A stretch of DNA of 64,000 nt. It comes from Bacteroidota bacterium (GTDB lineage: Bacteria > Bacteroidota > Rhodothermia > Rhodothermales > Rubricoccaceae). The stretch spans positions 124,001-188,000 of the forward strand of contig JBCBNX010000003.1 of NCBI GenBank assembly GCA_039821555.1, written 5' to 3'. Positions 34,245 to 43,243 of this stretch are shown here, in pieces. A program made the position numbers and the translations under genes. Position 1 is the first letter of the stretch, and each line of letters starts with the position of its first letter. The notes below the pieces were generated by a model. It was not told the DNA's origin, ran no database searches, and saw only the letters and a program-made list of their open reading frames with translations.

Positions 34245-36518
34245 CTAGCGCACACGCGTGAGGCGCTGCGTGACGGCCCCGCGCGGCGTCTGGAGCCGGA
34301 CGAGATAGACCCCGCTCGGCAGCGCGCTCGCGTCGAACGTTGCGGTGTGCGCGCCGGCCTCGTGCGTGCCCGACGCCACCTCGGCGACGACGCGGCCGAG
34401 GAGGTCGTAGACCCGCAGGTCGATGTCGCCCGCCTCGGGCAGCGTGAACCGGAGCGTGGCCGACGAGGCCACGGGGTTCGGGTAGGCGTCGAGCGTCAGC
34501 ACTTCGGGCAGGGCGTCCTGCGCAGCATCGGCCGAAGCGACGACCGCCGACGGAGCAGCGACGGGCGTACCGTGCTCGACCAGCGAGGCGCGGTTGTTCA
34601 CCTTGATCTCGCGCGCCGCGATGGCGCCGCGGAACGAGGCGTCGGTGCGCACCCACACCAGCGCCGACGGCGCGTTGATGGTGCCGAGGAAGTTCGACCG
34701 CGCGCCGATGTTGAGCGTCGCCGTCTGCGTCGTGTTGAGCGTCACGTTGCCCGAGAGCCGCGGGTCGGGCCCACCGAACGAGACGACGCGTACCTCGGTG
34801 TCCGCGCCGATGTTGAAGCGCGTGACCACGTTGAGCGTCATCGGGCCGTTGGCCACGTCGAGGATGAGCGTCGCGTTGCGGTTGACGAGCAGTTCGTTGA
34901 AGGTGTAGGTGCTGCCGAGCAGGATGAGGGTGCCGCCGTCGCGGACGCGCACGCGCCTGTAGCTCCCCGGCGTGAGCGTGAGCGTCTCGCCCGCGTTGAC
35001 GGTCTGGTTCTGCGTGCCCGCCGTGAACGGCCCCACGCTCGGCAGCGCGACGGGCGCGACGGGCGCGTTGCCCTGCGCCGTGCCCGTCACAGTCGCCGCG
35101 TTGTCGAGCGTGAGCAGCCCGCCCGCCGTCACGTTGCCCTCGACCACGTTGCGCTTCTCGACGGTCACCGCGCCCGTGGCCGTGACGTCGGCGTCGTAGC
35201 TGCCGCTGTAGCCGTTCGATTGCTTCTTGAGCGTGATCGCGCCGTTGGAGGCGAGGCCCCCCACGAGCGCGTCGGCCTTGCCGATGGTGACGGCGTCGGC
35301 GGCGATGAAGGCTGGCATCGGGATCGCGCCGTCGGCGTCGTAGACGTAGGCCGTCCCCGACGTCGACGCGCCCGTGTCCGTGAACGGCGCCCCGACAGCG
35401 ATGCGGTCCCCACTCAGGGCGACGGCGAAGCCGTGGAAATCGGCGGTCTGTCCGTCGGACGCGGCGAGCCGGAAGGTCTCGGTCCACGTCTCGTCGAGGT
35501 CGTAGACATAGGCGAGACCCACCTCGGAACGGATCGTAGACGACGGCGCCCCGACGACGATACGGTCGCCCGCGACAGCGACGGCGGTGCCAACCTGCTG
35601 GTAGCTGTGCGTCACGCTGCCGATGAGCTTGGCCGTCTCGCTCCACGTCGACCCGGCGAGGTCAAACACGTAGGCTGCGCCCGCCTGGACGGCCACGGTG
35701 TCGTCGTTGTAGGCGCCCACGACGGCGCGGGTGCCGTCGAGCGCGACCGACTGGCCGACGCGGTCGCCGATGCTCTGGCTGGACGCCTGGAGGATGGCCT
35801 CGGTCCAGCCGTTCCCCGTCTCGGTGAAGACGTAGGCGGCACCGCCGTCGCCGGGCGTCGTCACGCCGATGGGCGCGCCTGCGATCACGCGAGGGCCGTC
35901 TACATCGACGGAGAAGCCGAGCGTGGCGGCCTGCTTGGGCACGGCGGCGGCGAGCTTGACGGTTTGGCTCCACGCGCCGTTGGCGTAGTCAAACACGTAG
36001 ACCGCGCCGGCGTCGGTCGCCCCGGTGTCGTCGCCGAGGGCGCTGATGGCGAGGCGGTCGCCGTCGAGCGCGAGGCTGTAGCCGAAGCCCTGCCCGGCAG
36101 AGGCGTCGCTCGGCGCGAGCGTCGCGGTGAGCGACCAAGCAGTGCCAGTGCGCTCGTAGACGTAGACGATGCCGGTGTAGTTGTCTTTGAAGTAGCCGCC
36201 GAGGACGGCCCGGTCGCCGTCGAGCGCGACAGCGCTGCCCGCGAGTTCGAAGCCCGTCGTGGTCGGCGGGAGGAGCGTCGCCGAGAGGGACCACGCGCCA
36301 TTTACGTAGTCGTAGACGAGCGCGGCCCCAGCCTCGGGCCCAGCGGTGTCGTCGTAGGGCCGCCCGACGAGCAGGCGGTCACCATCGATGTCGAGGTCGA
36401 AGGCGAACTGGTCGCCCGCGGCGGAGGCCGGGCGGAGGAGGGTCTCGATCTGGGCGGTGGCGGGGAACGCCACCAGGAGGGAGAGCGCGCAGAGCAGCGC
36501 ACGGGTCGAAGCAAGCAT
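34245..36518 (-). CDS. Secreted FG-GAP-like propeller protein with T9SS type A sorting domain
   Basis: A 757-residue protein from the ATG at 36518 (MLASTRALLCALSLLVAFPATAQ, a signal peptide). Residues about 25-420 hold seven or so repeats of the form GDRxxVGxxxDD...GAAYVYD...W, typical of FG-GAP/integrin-like propellers. Residues about 425-660 are a repetitive beta-rich segment (VEKRNVVEGNVTAGG, ATLNIGARSNFLG). The last 80 are a T9SS CTD with YPNP, VRVYDLLGRVV and YLVRLQTPRGAVTQRLTRVR. It would be exported by Sec, passed to SprA and displayed on the surface. The longer frame from 36824 lacks a signal peptide and is rejected. Ligand unknown. Confidence 0.92.
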   Translation of the reverse strand: MLASTRALLCALSLLVAFPATAQIETLLRPASAAGDQFAFDLDIDGDRLLVGRPYDDTAGPEAGAALVYDYVNGAWSLSATLLPPTTTGFELAGSAVALDGDRAVLGGYFKDNYTGIVYVYERTGTAWSLTATLAPSDASAGQGFGYSLALDGDRLAISALGDDTGATDAGAVYVFDYANGAWSQTVKLAAAVPKQAATLGFSVDVDGPRVIAGAPIGVTTPGDGGAAYVFTETGNGWTEAILQASSQSIGDRVGQSVALDGTRAVVGAYNDDTVAVQAGAAYVFDLAGSTWSETAKLIGSVTHSYQQVGTAVAVAGDRIVVGAPSSTIRSEVGLAYVYDLDETWTETFRLAASDGQTADFHGFAVALSGDRIAVGAPFTDTGASTSGTAYVYDADGAIPMPAFIAADAVTIGKADALVGGLASNGAITLKKQSNGYSGSYDADVTATGAVTVEKRNVVEGNVTAGGLLTLDNAATVTGTAQGNAPVAPVALPSVGPFTAGTQNQTVNAGETLTLTPGSYRRVRVRDGGTLILLGSTYTFNELLVNRNATLILDVANGPMTLNVVTRFNIGADTEVRVVSFGGPDPRLSGNVTLNTTQTATLNIGARSNFLGTINAPSALVWVRTDASFRGAIAAREIKVNNRASLVEHGTPVAAPSAVVASADAAQDALPEVLTLDAYPNPVASSATLRFTLPEAGDIDLRVYDLLGRVVAEVASGTHEAGAHTATFDASALPSGVYLVRLQTPRGAVTQRLTRVR

Positions 36519-36793
36519 GCAGAGGGTGATGCGAAAGTGAGGGAGGCCGGGCGGTGGCGGGGCGCCTCGGAACGGACGCGACCAGCATAGCCGTCCCGCC
36601 GAGCCTCTCACATCGGCCCTGTGGCCCCTTTCGCTAGAACCTTCGTCTACTCCCCACGCCGAGCGCCCCACGCCGAGCACCCTCGCGCCGTCGCATGCGC
36701 GCCGTCGCATGCGCATAGGCATGGGCATGGCTACTTTGCCTCGTCCAGCTCCGCACCACGCGCGGAACCGTCTCTGTTCAGCCCCGAAGATCC

Positions 36794-37138
36794 ATGAACG
36801 TCCACTACCTGGAAATCGTGACACCCGACGTCGAGGCCGTGTGTGCGCACTATGCCACGCTGCACGGCGTTGCCTTTGGCGACCCCGTTGCCACGCTCGG
36901 CGGCGCTCGCACGGGCAGCCTGGCCGATGGCGGATCGGTCGGCGTGCGCGCCCCCATGCACGACGCCGAGTCGCCCGTCGTCCGACCGTACACGCTCGTT
37001 GACGACATCGAAGCCGCAGTCGCTGCGGCTGGCGACGCTGGTGCTCAGGTCGCTCTGCCGCCCATGCCGCTCCCTGGACACGGCACCTGCGCGATCGTCA
37101 TCCTCGGCGGCATCGAGTGCGGACTGTGGCAGGTGTAG
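36794..37138 (+). CDS. Small VOC/glyoxalase-like protein
   Basis: A 114-residue single-module VOC-like protein (MNVHYLEIVTPDVEAVCAHY, then FGDPVATLGG, then GTCAIVILGGIECGLWQV). The ligand set looks incomplete: the usual glutamate near the end is not in the standard spot, so metal binding is uncertain. The Ile-Val-Thr-Pro-Asp start is typical of the family. It stands alone between two minus-strand genes, 275 bases after the start of the T9SS gene. Confidence 0.8.
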   Translation: MNVHYLEIVTPDVEAVCAHYATLHGVAFGDPVATLGGARTGSLADGGSVGVRAPMHDAESPVVRPYTLVDDIEAAVAAAGDAGAQVALPPMPLPGHGTCAIVILGGIECGLWQV

Positions 37139-37139
37139 G

Positions 37140-37163
37140 CTCAACGCTGCAGGCAACGTTGAG
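37140..37163 (+). terminator. Short hairpin after the VOC gene (weak terminator candidate)
   Basis: CTCAACG (37140-37146) pairs with CGTTGAG (37157-37163) across a 10-base loop, starting two bases after the stop codon. No T-run follows. Confidence 0.35.
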
Positions 37164-37166
37164 GTA

Positions 37167-37220
37167 CGGAGGTGTGGACGTATGAATGTGTGAACGAAGG
37201 CCACCACCTTCCGCACGTCA
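37167..37220. repeat. Dispersed intergenic repeat, copy 2
   Basis: Starts CGGAGGTGTGGACGTATGAA and continues through GTGTGAACGA to CCTTCCGCACGTCA. It matches the element at 20824-20887 in start, middle and end, with a shorter middle. Both lie between convergent genes right after a stop codon. Confidence 0.55.
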
Positions 37221-37233
37221 CGTAGCTACAGCG

Positions 37234-38298
37234 CTACTCTTCCAGGAAGCGGCGGATCTCGGCGAGGTAGGCGTTGGGCTGGTCCCAGAAGAGCGCGTGC
37301 CCAGCGTCTTCGATGAATCGGTAGGTCCCTTGCGGGGCCAGCGCAGCGTGCTCGTAGGCGCTCGCGAACGGGATGTAGTCGCAGGAGCCTTGCAGCACGA
37401 GCAGCGGTACCGGGCTTGCTGCCAGCTCGGGGCGCCAGTCGTCCATGTCGCCGTACCAGTTGCTCCAGCCGTGCGAGTAGAAGCCACCGCCGCCCTCCTC
37501 GGGCAAGACGTGGGCTGGGTCGCAGACCATCCCCCGCGTGATCTTCGAGACCACCGTGTTGAGCACGCCGTCGGCCTCGTCGTCGGGCATCAGCGATACG
37601 TTGAATGCCGTCGCCAGCGCCACCGTGGCGATCGAGCGCACGGGCCACGAACTGAGCCCCGCGTCGTGTGAGATGTCTGCGGGCTCGCGGAAGGTGAGCG
37701 AGTCCGGCACCGGATAGGCTGCCCCAGTCGCCCACTGGCCGTCCTCGTCGAAGAGCGCGGGCTCGATACCGCCCGGCGAGGTGAGGATCGCACGGGCCAC
37801 GAGGTCGGGGTGGTGCGCGGCCATGTACGACGCCAGCATCCCGCCGTAGGACTGCCCGATGAGCACTACCGGCCCGCCACCGAGGTGCTCCGCCACAATC
37901 ACGCGCAGGTCTTCAGTGTGGCCGAGGAAGGTGTAGTCCTTTGGCCTGGCGAGGCGGTCTGAGAGGCCAGAGCCGATCTGATCGTAGAGGTAGACATCGT
38001 GCCCGAGCGCCGTGAGCGGGCGCAGCGCGTCGATGGCCGATGAGTGGATGTAGCCACCAGGGCCGCCGTGCAGGTAGACGACGGGCGGCTTCGGACTCGT
38101 GGCCGTCTCCGACGTGGTGTCGGCGGGCAGGTGCGTGTAGGCGATGCGGTAGTCGCCAGGCATCGTCCAGTACTGCGTGCCTGCGCGCGGCGTAATTGCG
38201 GGGATCGTTGGCTCGACGGGGATCGCGATGACAACGCCGAGCACGAGGACGGCGAGGCCCACCGCGAGGGCGAGCGCTTTGAAGGCGGTGCGGATCAC
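37234..38298 (-). CDS. Membrane-anchored alpha/beta hydrolase, proline iminopeptidase-like
   Basis: A 354-residue alpha/beta hydrolase with an N-terminal hydrophobic anchor (LALAVGLAVLVLGVVIAI), so it is probably membrane-bound and faces the periplasm. The oxyanion motif is YLHGGPGGYIHS and the nucleophile elbow is IGQSYGGMLASY; the early YDQIGSGLSDR is characteristic of prolyl iminopeptidase (peptidase family S33). The late His is in FIEDAGHALFWDQP. Length is slightly above the soluble enzymes, explained by the anchor. Peptidase or esterase activity both remain possible. Confidence 0.88.
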   Translation of the reverse strand: MIRTAFKALALAVGLAVLVLGVVIAIPVEPTIPAITPRAGTQYWTMPGDYRIAYTHLPADTTSETATSPKPPVVYLHGGPGGYIHSSAIDALRPLTALGHDVYLYDQIGSGLSDRLARPKDYTFLGHTEDLRVIVAEHLGGGPVVLIGQSYGGMLASYMAAHHPDLVARAILTSPGGIEPALFDEDGQWATGAAYPVPDSLTFREPADISHDAGLSSWPVRSIATVALATAFNVSLMPDDEADGVLNTVVSKITRGMVCDPAHVLPEEGGGGFYSHGWSNWYGDMDDWRPELAASPVPLLVLQGSCDYIPFASAYEHAALAPQGTYRFIEDAGHALFWDQPNAYLAEIRRFLEE

Positions 38299-38408
38299 AG
38301 GACGGAGGTGGCTGGGCTCCCTCCGCGCTACGCCAGGGCGATGGCAGGGTTACGCCCAGCCTGGCTGGCGCTGCTGGCCTATCCAGCGCTCTGCTCTAGC
38401 GCCCTACT

Positions 38409-40082
38409 CTAGCGCTCTCCATCCGGCTGGCCGCGTTCCGCATAGATCGCCGCACGGCGGAGCGCCTGGGTGGTCGCCTCGGCAAACACGCGGCGGATGC
38501 CAGCATACGACCACCCGAGGAACGCCTGTGCCTCGGGGTCACGGAGGCGCTTGGCAAGGTGGTCGAGCTTGGCGTCCGACACGTGGTGCAGCGCGTTGCC
38601 GAACTCGTAGAGCGCGTCCATGCGGACCTGCTTCCAGACCTCCTCGGTCTCGTCGGCGAGCTGCGCACGGAAGCCCTGCACTGCCGCAGCGTCGATGGCC
38701 TGCGGCTTCGTCTCGGAAAACACCGCCCACGAGGCCTCGGAATAGAGCCCCATCATGAACGATGAGAAGCCGAGCGCATCGTCCACCCGGAGCAGGCGCG
38801 CGTCGCGGTCGGTGAACTTGAGGGTGTCCCACCGCTTGCGCTCCACCACGGGGAGGTAGTCCGCGAACACGTCGCTGAGCAGCGAGTCGGCGGCCCAGGT
38901 CTCGAACGCGTCGAGCGTCGAGTCGGCGACCGTAGCCGCGAGGGTGTGGGCGATCTGGTCCACGTTGCGGGCAGGCGCGAACGCGTCGGCGAAGACTTCG
39001 GCGAGGACGGCCTCCTCGGCGAGGACGGCCTCCTCGCCGGGACGCAGCGCGGCTTCGTCCAGCAGCATCGCGGCGGTGACCTCGGCCGTGACGACGTTCG
39101 ACACGGTTCGGACGAAGCCGGCCAGGCCGGTGTTGACGAGAAGGACGCGGACGCGGTCGCGGCGGACGGCCTCAGGGTTGTCCGAGGCCGCTTCGGGCCG
39201 CCACGTCGAGGGCTGGATGCCCGCCTGGTCGAGGACGAGCGCGTTGAAGCCCTCCTCGCGGGCGGTGTCGACCCCGCGGCGGAGGGTAAGCAGCGCCTGC
39301 CCGGCCTCGCTGCGGAGCGCGTCGGTGTAGCGCTCGATGTCGGAGTCGGGGCGGTCGCGGTAGAGGAACTGGTGCGTCCGCACGCTCAGCCGCACCTCGC
39401 GGCGGGCCTGCTGCGCGCCCTCGCTGGCCACGTAGAGCTCGATGGCTTCGAGGGGAATCTCCTCCTCGTAGGCGTTGGTGAGCGCCGCGAAGAGCGTCAT
39501 CGTGCGGTGGAATCGGTTCACCACGAGGTCGTGGTAGCGGATCTCCTCGACCATCGCCTCCATGAGTGGGAGCCGCGCCTCCAGGTGGGGCGGGTAGCCC
39601 TCGGAGTCCACGCGCCGCAGGAACGCGCGGAGCGAGTCAGGGTCAGCCTCGACCTGTCGGCCCAGGACCATCTCGACGAGCGGGGCGCGGAGCCACGCCC
39701 CGACCTGGGCAAGCGTAGCGTCGGGCTGCCGGTTGAGGTAGCGGAGCCGGAAGGCCTCGGCCTGCTCCGGTGTGAGCAGCGGCTCGATGCGGGCGCGGGC
39801 CTCGGCACGGGCCTCGGCGGGCCACTTCGACGTGGCGTCGTCGAAGAGGGGGAGGTATTCCCGCACGGCGGCGGTGTCGCCCCCGGCGAGGTTGAGCCGC
39901 GCCGTGATGAGCGCGACCGTGGCTTCGCGGTCCTGCGCCGAGAGCACCGTGTCGGCGGGCACGGGCGGCATGGCAACCGGCGGGAACGCAGGCTGGGCGG
40001 CAGCCGGGACGGCCCGGAGCAGAATCGCGAGCAGCAGGGCCGCCATCAGCAAGACGGAGGGCAAAGCGGGACGAAGACGCAT
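38409..40082 (-). CDS. Secreted helical hypothetical protein, 557 residues
   Basis: I do not recognise this protein. From ATG 40082 it has a signal peptide (MRLRPALPSVLLMAALLLAILLR...), then an almost wholly helical mature part with many Ala, Arg, Glu and Leu residues. One tandem repeat is seen around 38997-39038 (EEAVLAEEAVLAE). The last 60 residues (KLDHLAKRLRDPEAQAFLGW) have a weak DUF2059-like look. The very long frame upstream to 41369 is arginine-rich and antisense to other genes and is not part of it. The next gene upstream on the same strand is a small membrane protein 120 bases away. A periplasmic role is likely; nothing more can be said. Confidence 0.72.
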   Translation of the reverse strand: MRLRPALPSVLLMAALLLAILLRAVPAAAQPAFPPVAMPPVPADTVLSAQDREATVALITARLNLAGGDTAAVREYLPLFDDATSKWPAEARAEARARIEPLLTPEQAEAFRLRYLNRQPDATLAQVGAWLRAPLVEMVLGRQVEADPDSLRAFLRRVDSEGYPPHLEARLPLMEAMVEEIRYHDLVVNRFHRTMTLFAALTNAYEEEIPLEAIELYVASEGAQQARREVRLSVRTHQFLYRDRPDSDIERYTDALRSEAGQALLTLRRGVDTAREEGFNALVLDQAGIQPSTWRPEAASDNPEAVRRDRVRVLLVNTGLAGFVRTVSNVVTAEVTAAMLLDEAALRPGEEAVLAEEAVLAEVFADAFAPARNVDQIAHTLAATVADSTLDAFETWAADSLLSDVFADYLPVVERKRWDTLKFTDRDARLLRVDDALGFSSFMMGLYSEASWAVFSETKPQAIDAAAVQGFRAQLADETEEVWKQVRMDALYEFGNALHHVSDAKLDHLAKRLRDPEAQAFLGWSYAGIRRVFAEATTQALRRAAIYAERGQPDGER

Positions 40083-40201
40083 CACGGGGCGACAGGTGGA
40101 AGGGCGGCAACATACGGCCAGGGCCTCCGCAATAACCAGCGGCGGCTTACCCATCGCCTCCCTCCCATCGCCCTGTCCCGATGCCAGAGCAGCGACCGCA
40201 T

Positions 40202-40771
40202 TCACAGCAGCACGATGCCGAGCGCGATCAGCGCGGCGAGGATGACGGCGAAGTTGAGCACGAACGCGACGATGGCGGCCACCAGCAGCGGCAACCGCGA
40301 GAGCCGGAAGAGCGCCAGCGCCGCGACGGCCTTGCCCCGCGCATCCGTGGCGAGCACGCGCAGCGCCCACAGCAGGCGCACGAAGCCGACGGCCCGCGCC
40401 TGCCCACGCTCCGCCCGCACGACCGCCGCCTGCGTCTTGCTCTCGGCGAGCATCCCCCGCAGCACCTCCGGCAACGTCAGCACGCCCTGCACCGTGTTGA
40501 CTGCCAGCCAGGTGACCCCGGCCGGCACGAGCAGCGGCGCCAGCAGCACGACCGCGAGCCACCACGAGAGCCGCCCCGCAGCCGCGAACTGCCCCGCCAC
40601 CAACCACCACAGCACCCCGGCCGACACCGCAGACACGGCCGCCACCGCGAGCGTCCGCTGCAAGGTGCGCCGCACCAACCCACTCAGCCGGTCCAGCCGC
40701 GAAGGGGCCGAGCCAGACGGGACGGGCGAAGACGAGTCTGGCGAAGACGGCATCGCAGGCGAGTCGGCCAT
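40202..40771 (-). CDS. Small integral membrane protein of unknown function
   Basis: A 189-residue protein from the ATG at 40771 (MADSPAMPSSPDSS). After a Ser/Pro-rich polar head it has two hydrophobic segments (AVAAVSAVSAGVLWWLVAG, WWLAVVLLAPLLVPAGVTWLAV), a basic helical cytoplasmic-looking region (LAESKTQAAVVRAERGQARA) and a long C-terminal hydrophobic hairpin. I know no family. It is divergent from the CoA-binding gene at 40854. Confidence 0.7.
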   Translation of the reverse strand: MADSPAMPSSPDSSSPVPSGSAPSRLDRLSGLVRRTLQRTLAVAAVSAVSAGVLWWLVAGQFAAAGRLSWWLAVVLLAPLLVPAGVTWLAVNTVQGVLTLPEVLRGMLAESKTQAAVVRAERGQARAVGFVRLLWALRVLATDARGKAVAALALFRLSRLPLLVAAIVAFVLNFAVILAALIALGIVLL

Positions 40772-40853
40772 GGGATACGAGGCGAGCAGGTGAGCGTAGA
40801 GACAAAGTACTGGCCACGCTCCCCTCGCTTCCCGACGCCCATCTCCGCTTGCT

Positions 40854-41282
40854 ATGCCTACGGATACCCCCATCGACCTGCGTGCTGTGCTTGCGGAGGC
40901 CTGCACCATTGCTGTGGTGGGGTGCTCCCCGCGCGCCTCGCAGACGAGCCACCGAATCGCGCGCTACCTCCAGGACGCGGGCTACCGCATCGTGCCGGTC
41001 AACCCGCACCACGAGACGCTCCTCGGCGAGCCCTGCTACCCCGATCTCGTCACGATCCCGACGGAAGTGATCGTCGACATCGTGAACGTGTTTCGGCGTC
41101 CGGTCTTCACCGAGGGCGTCGTGGCCGATGCCGCCGCCCGGCTGGAAGCTACCGGACAGCGGCTGCTCATCTGGACGCAGATCGGCCTGCACAGCGCCGA
41201 GGCCGAGGCGCTCGCCGCCACGCACCGGCTCCCCTACCTCGCGGATCGCTACATCATGGTGGACCATATGGACCAGGTCTGA
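40854..41282 (+). CDS. CoA-binding domain protein (YccU family)
   Basis: A 142-residue single-domain Rossmann-fold CoA-binding protein. Conserved parts are IAVVGCSPRASQTSHRIARYL, YRIVPVNPHHETLLGEPCYPDL, VDIVNVFRRP and LLIWTQIGLHSAEAEALA, ending in the metal-like DRYIMVDHM. The YccU/YneT family resembles the CoA-binding half of succinyl-CoA synthetase but has no ligase part. Function is unknown; CoA or acyl-CoA sensing is inferred. Confidence 0.9.
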   Translation: MPTDTPIDLRAVLAEACTIAVVGCSPRASQTSHRIARYLQDAGYRIVPVNPHHETLLGEPCYPDLVTIPTEVIVDIVNVFRRPVFTEGVVADAAARLEATGQRLLIWTQIGLHSAEAEALAATHRLPYLADRYIMVDHMDQV

Positions 41283-41452
41283 GGCCTCCGTTCGTTCCGT
41301 CCTAGCCCGCGCATTGGTCAGCAGGGGATCAGGGACGCTGTCCGCCTGTTTCGCTTTCATCCGAAGCACTGACTCCGAAAGCAGGTTCGTTCTATGTGCC
41401 GGGGCCTACCGCCCAGCCTAGACACCCACCTGTGCTGACGGGTACTGTGACC

Positions 41453-43162
41453 GTGTCACTCCACCACCATTCTTTGCTCGCTTTGCGCGCCCTCCTTCTC
41501 CTGCTGCTCGCAGTCCTTGCCGTCGTGCCCCCGTCGGCTTCCGCCCAGCCCCTGTCCGCCGAGTCGTTGTCGGCCCTCGACTATCGGCCGCTCATGCTGA
41601 CCGGGCCGGACCTCGCGCCGCTCCTCGCGGCGGCCTCTGACGCGGCCACCCCGGAGGGGCTCCGGGCGTACGCCTACGTCGGTGGGGCGTGGCAACTCAT
41701 CCCCGTCCAGACGCTCGAACGCGTCCGCACCGACCTCGCGTTCGCCTACCCGGCGGAAGTCCGCCAGCGCTCCGACCTCGACCCCGACGCCATCGACGAC
41801 CTGCTACTCTACGCGGACCCCAGCCTCCTCATCGGCGCCGACCCCGACCCGCGCATCGACGAGGATGACCAGGTGCTGTTGCTCCCGTCGACGTTCGGCT
41901 TGGAGGCACCGAACGGGAGTGTGCCGGCAGGGGTGGAGGCCGCCGACCTCGTGCGCGTGCGTGTGGCCGACCCGCTGGGCGGCGTAGACCGGGTCGCCTA
42001 CCTCGCGCTCGCCCCCGATGCGCCGCCCGTGCCCGACGCTGGCGTGCGCTACGACTACCGCCCTGACAGCGATACCTACGACTACATCGGCACCAACCCG
42101 GAGCAGAGCGTCGTCACGACGCCCTACTACGAGCGTCACTTCCGCGACCGCTGGATCGAAGACCGATTCCACGTGCGCCTCGACCCGGCCGACCCTTACA
42201 GCCCCGACCTGCTGGACCGCCGCCGCATGGGTTTTGAGCCGACCAGTTGTGCTCGGACGGAGAAAACGGCGTCAGAGAGCCGCGGGGCGCCCGTCGCCAA
42301 CGTGTGCGGCCCCGTCGCGTGCCTGCGCTCCGTGGTCGGCTTCAACTCGGGCCCGCTGACGCAGCTCACCTACCTCTTCTTCCCGCGCTACACCGAGACG
42401 CGCATCGACCTGCGCGTGCACCCGGTGCCAGGCGTCTCGTTCTGGCGCGACTGGGCGCCGATCACGCAGGGCGCGACCTACGTCTCGAACCTATTCCCGG
42501 ACGGCGTCCCCCTGGATGGGCAGCCCGATGCCGTCGAGGGCTCGCTCGACTGGGACGCGCTGCTCTTCGCGCAGGGCTCGGTCGTCTCGTCGTGGCGGGT
42601 GGACGCCAACGTGCCGCAGTGGGACCCGGAGGCCATCTGGCTGGACGAGGAGAACCCGGAGCTGACTCCCTGCACAGGCGACGAGGCCTACTACGGCGCG
42701 AGCGGCTCGTTCGTCCGCACGACTGTGGCGGTGTCCACCGACCCGCGCGACCCCGGCTACCGGCTGCTCGGCAGCACGTCGCGCACGGCCGTCGCCCCGC
42801 GCCTCAACGCGGCGGAAGCGGCGGCGCTCGGCGAAGCGCTCGGCACCGAGTTGGACGTGAGCGTCGACGCCAACGCGGTGGACGCCGAGCAGGACCGGCC
42901 CGCCTCGGCAGTGCTCGACGTGGCGCTCTATCCGAACCCGACGGCGGGCACGACGACGCTTCGCCTCACACTCGACCGGGCGCAGGACGTGACCGTGCGC
43001 GTGTTCGACGTACTCGGTCGGGAGGTGGCGCGCACCGACGCCGCACTCGGCGCGGGAACGCAGACACTCACGCTGCCGACCGACGCTCTCGCTCCTGGCA
43101 CCTACGCCGTACGCCTCGACGCCGCCGACGGCGTGGCGACGAAGCGCCTGAGCGTGATATAG
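41453..43162 (+). CDS. Secreted protein with T9SS type A sorting domain
   Basis: A roughly 570-residue exported protein. I chose the GTG at 41453 because it places the signal peptide (SLHHHSLLALRALLLLLLAVLAVV) at the N-terminus; a GTG at 41447 and an ATG at 41396 are also possible. The middle has no family I recognise; it mixes Asp/Tyr/Pro-rich segments with a cysteine-containing part (TSCARTEK, VCGPVACLRSV) that may form disulfides. The last 75 residues are a CTD with YPNP, VRVFDVLGREVAR and GTYAVRLDAADGVATKRLSVI. It is exported through SprA. The function of the body is unknown. Confidence 0.88.
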   Translation: MSLHHHSLLALRALLLLLLAVLAVVPPSASAQPLSAESLSALDYRPLMLTGPDLAPLLAAASDAATPEGLRAYAYVGGAWQLIPVQTLERVRTDLAFAYPAEVRQRSDLDPDAIDDLLLYADPSLLIGADPDPRIDEDDQVLLLPSTFGLEAPNGSVPAGVEAADLVRVRVADPLGGVDRVAYLALAPDAPPVPDAGVRYDYRPDSDTYDYIGTNPEQSVVTTPYYERHFRDRWIEDRFHVRLDPADPYSPDLLDRRRMGFEPTSCARTEKTASESRGAPVANVCGPVACLRSVVGFNSGPLTQLTYLFFPRYTETRIDLRVHPVPGVSFWRDWAPITQGATYVSNLFPDGVPLDGQPDAVEGSLDWDALLFAQGSVVSSWRVDANVPQWDPEAIWLDEENPELTPCTGDEAYYGASGSFVRTTVAVSTDPRDPGYRLLGSTSRTAVAPRLNAAEAAALGEALGTELDVSVDANAVDAEQDRPASAVLDVALYPNPTAGTTTLRLTLDRAQDVTVRVFDVLGREVARTDAALGAGTQTLTLPTDALAPGTYAVRLDAADGVATKRLSVI

Positions 43163-43187
43163 GCACGCGGGCCGTGCTCAAACAGAC

Positions 43188-43221
43188 GATGCCGGCCTCG
43201 CCGTGGGGCGAAGCTGGCATC
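43188..43221. terminator. Bidirectional terminator between convergent genes
   Basis: Arms 43188-43202 and 43207-43221 pair at 13 of 15 positions around a 4-base loop. The plus side is followed by GTCGTCTTTGTTG and the minus side by GTCTGTTTGAG, so it can serve both the T9SS gene and phhA. Confidence 0.65.
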
Positions 43222-43243
43222 GAGCGTGTCGTCTTTGTTGCTA

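Noticed and set aside
34347..36590. A 747-codon plus-strand frame opposite the FG-GAP/T9SS gene
   Set aside because: Low-complexity Arg/Asp/Val composition; it is the antisense shadow of a gene with a signal peptide and sorting domain.
40083..41369. N-terminal extension of the 38409 gene
   Set aside because: It runs antisense or out of frame through two other genes; the signal peptide begins at 40082.
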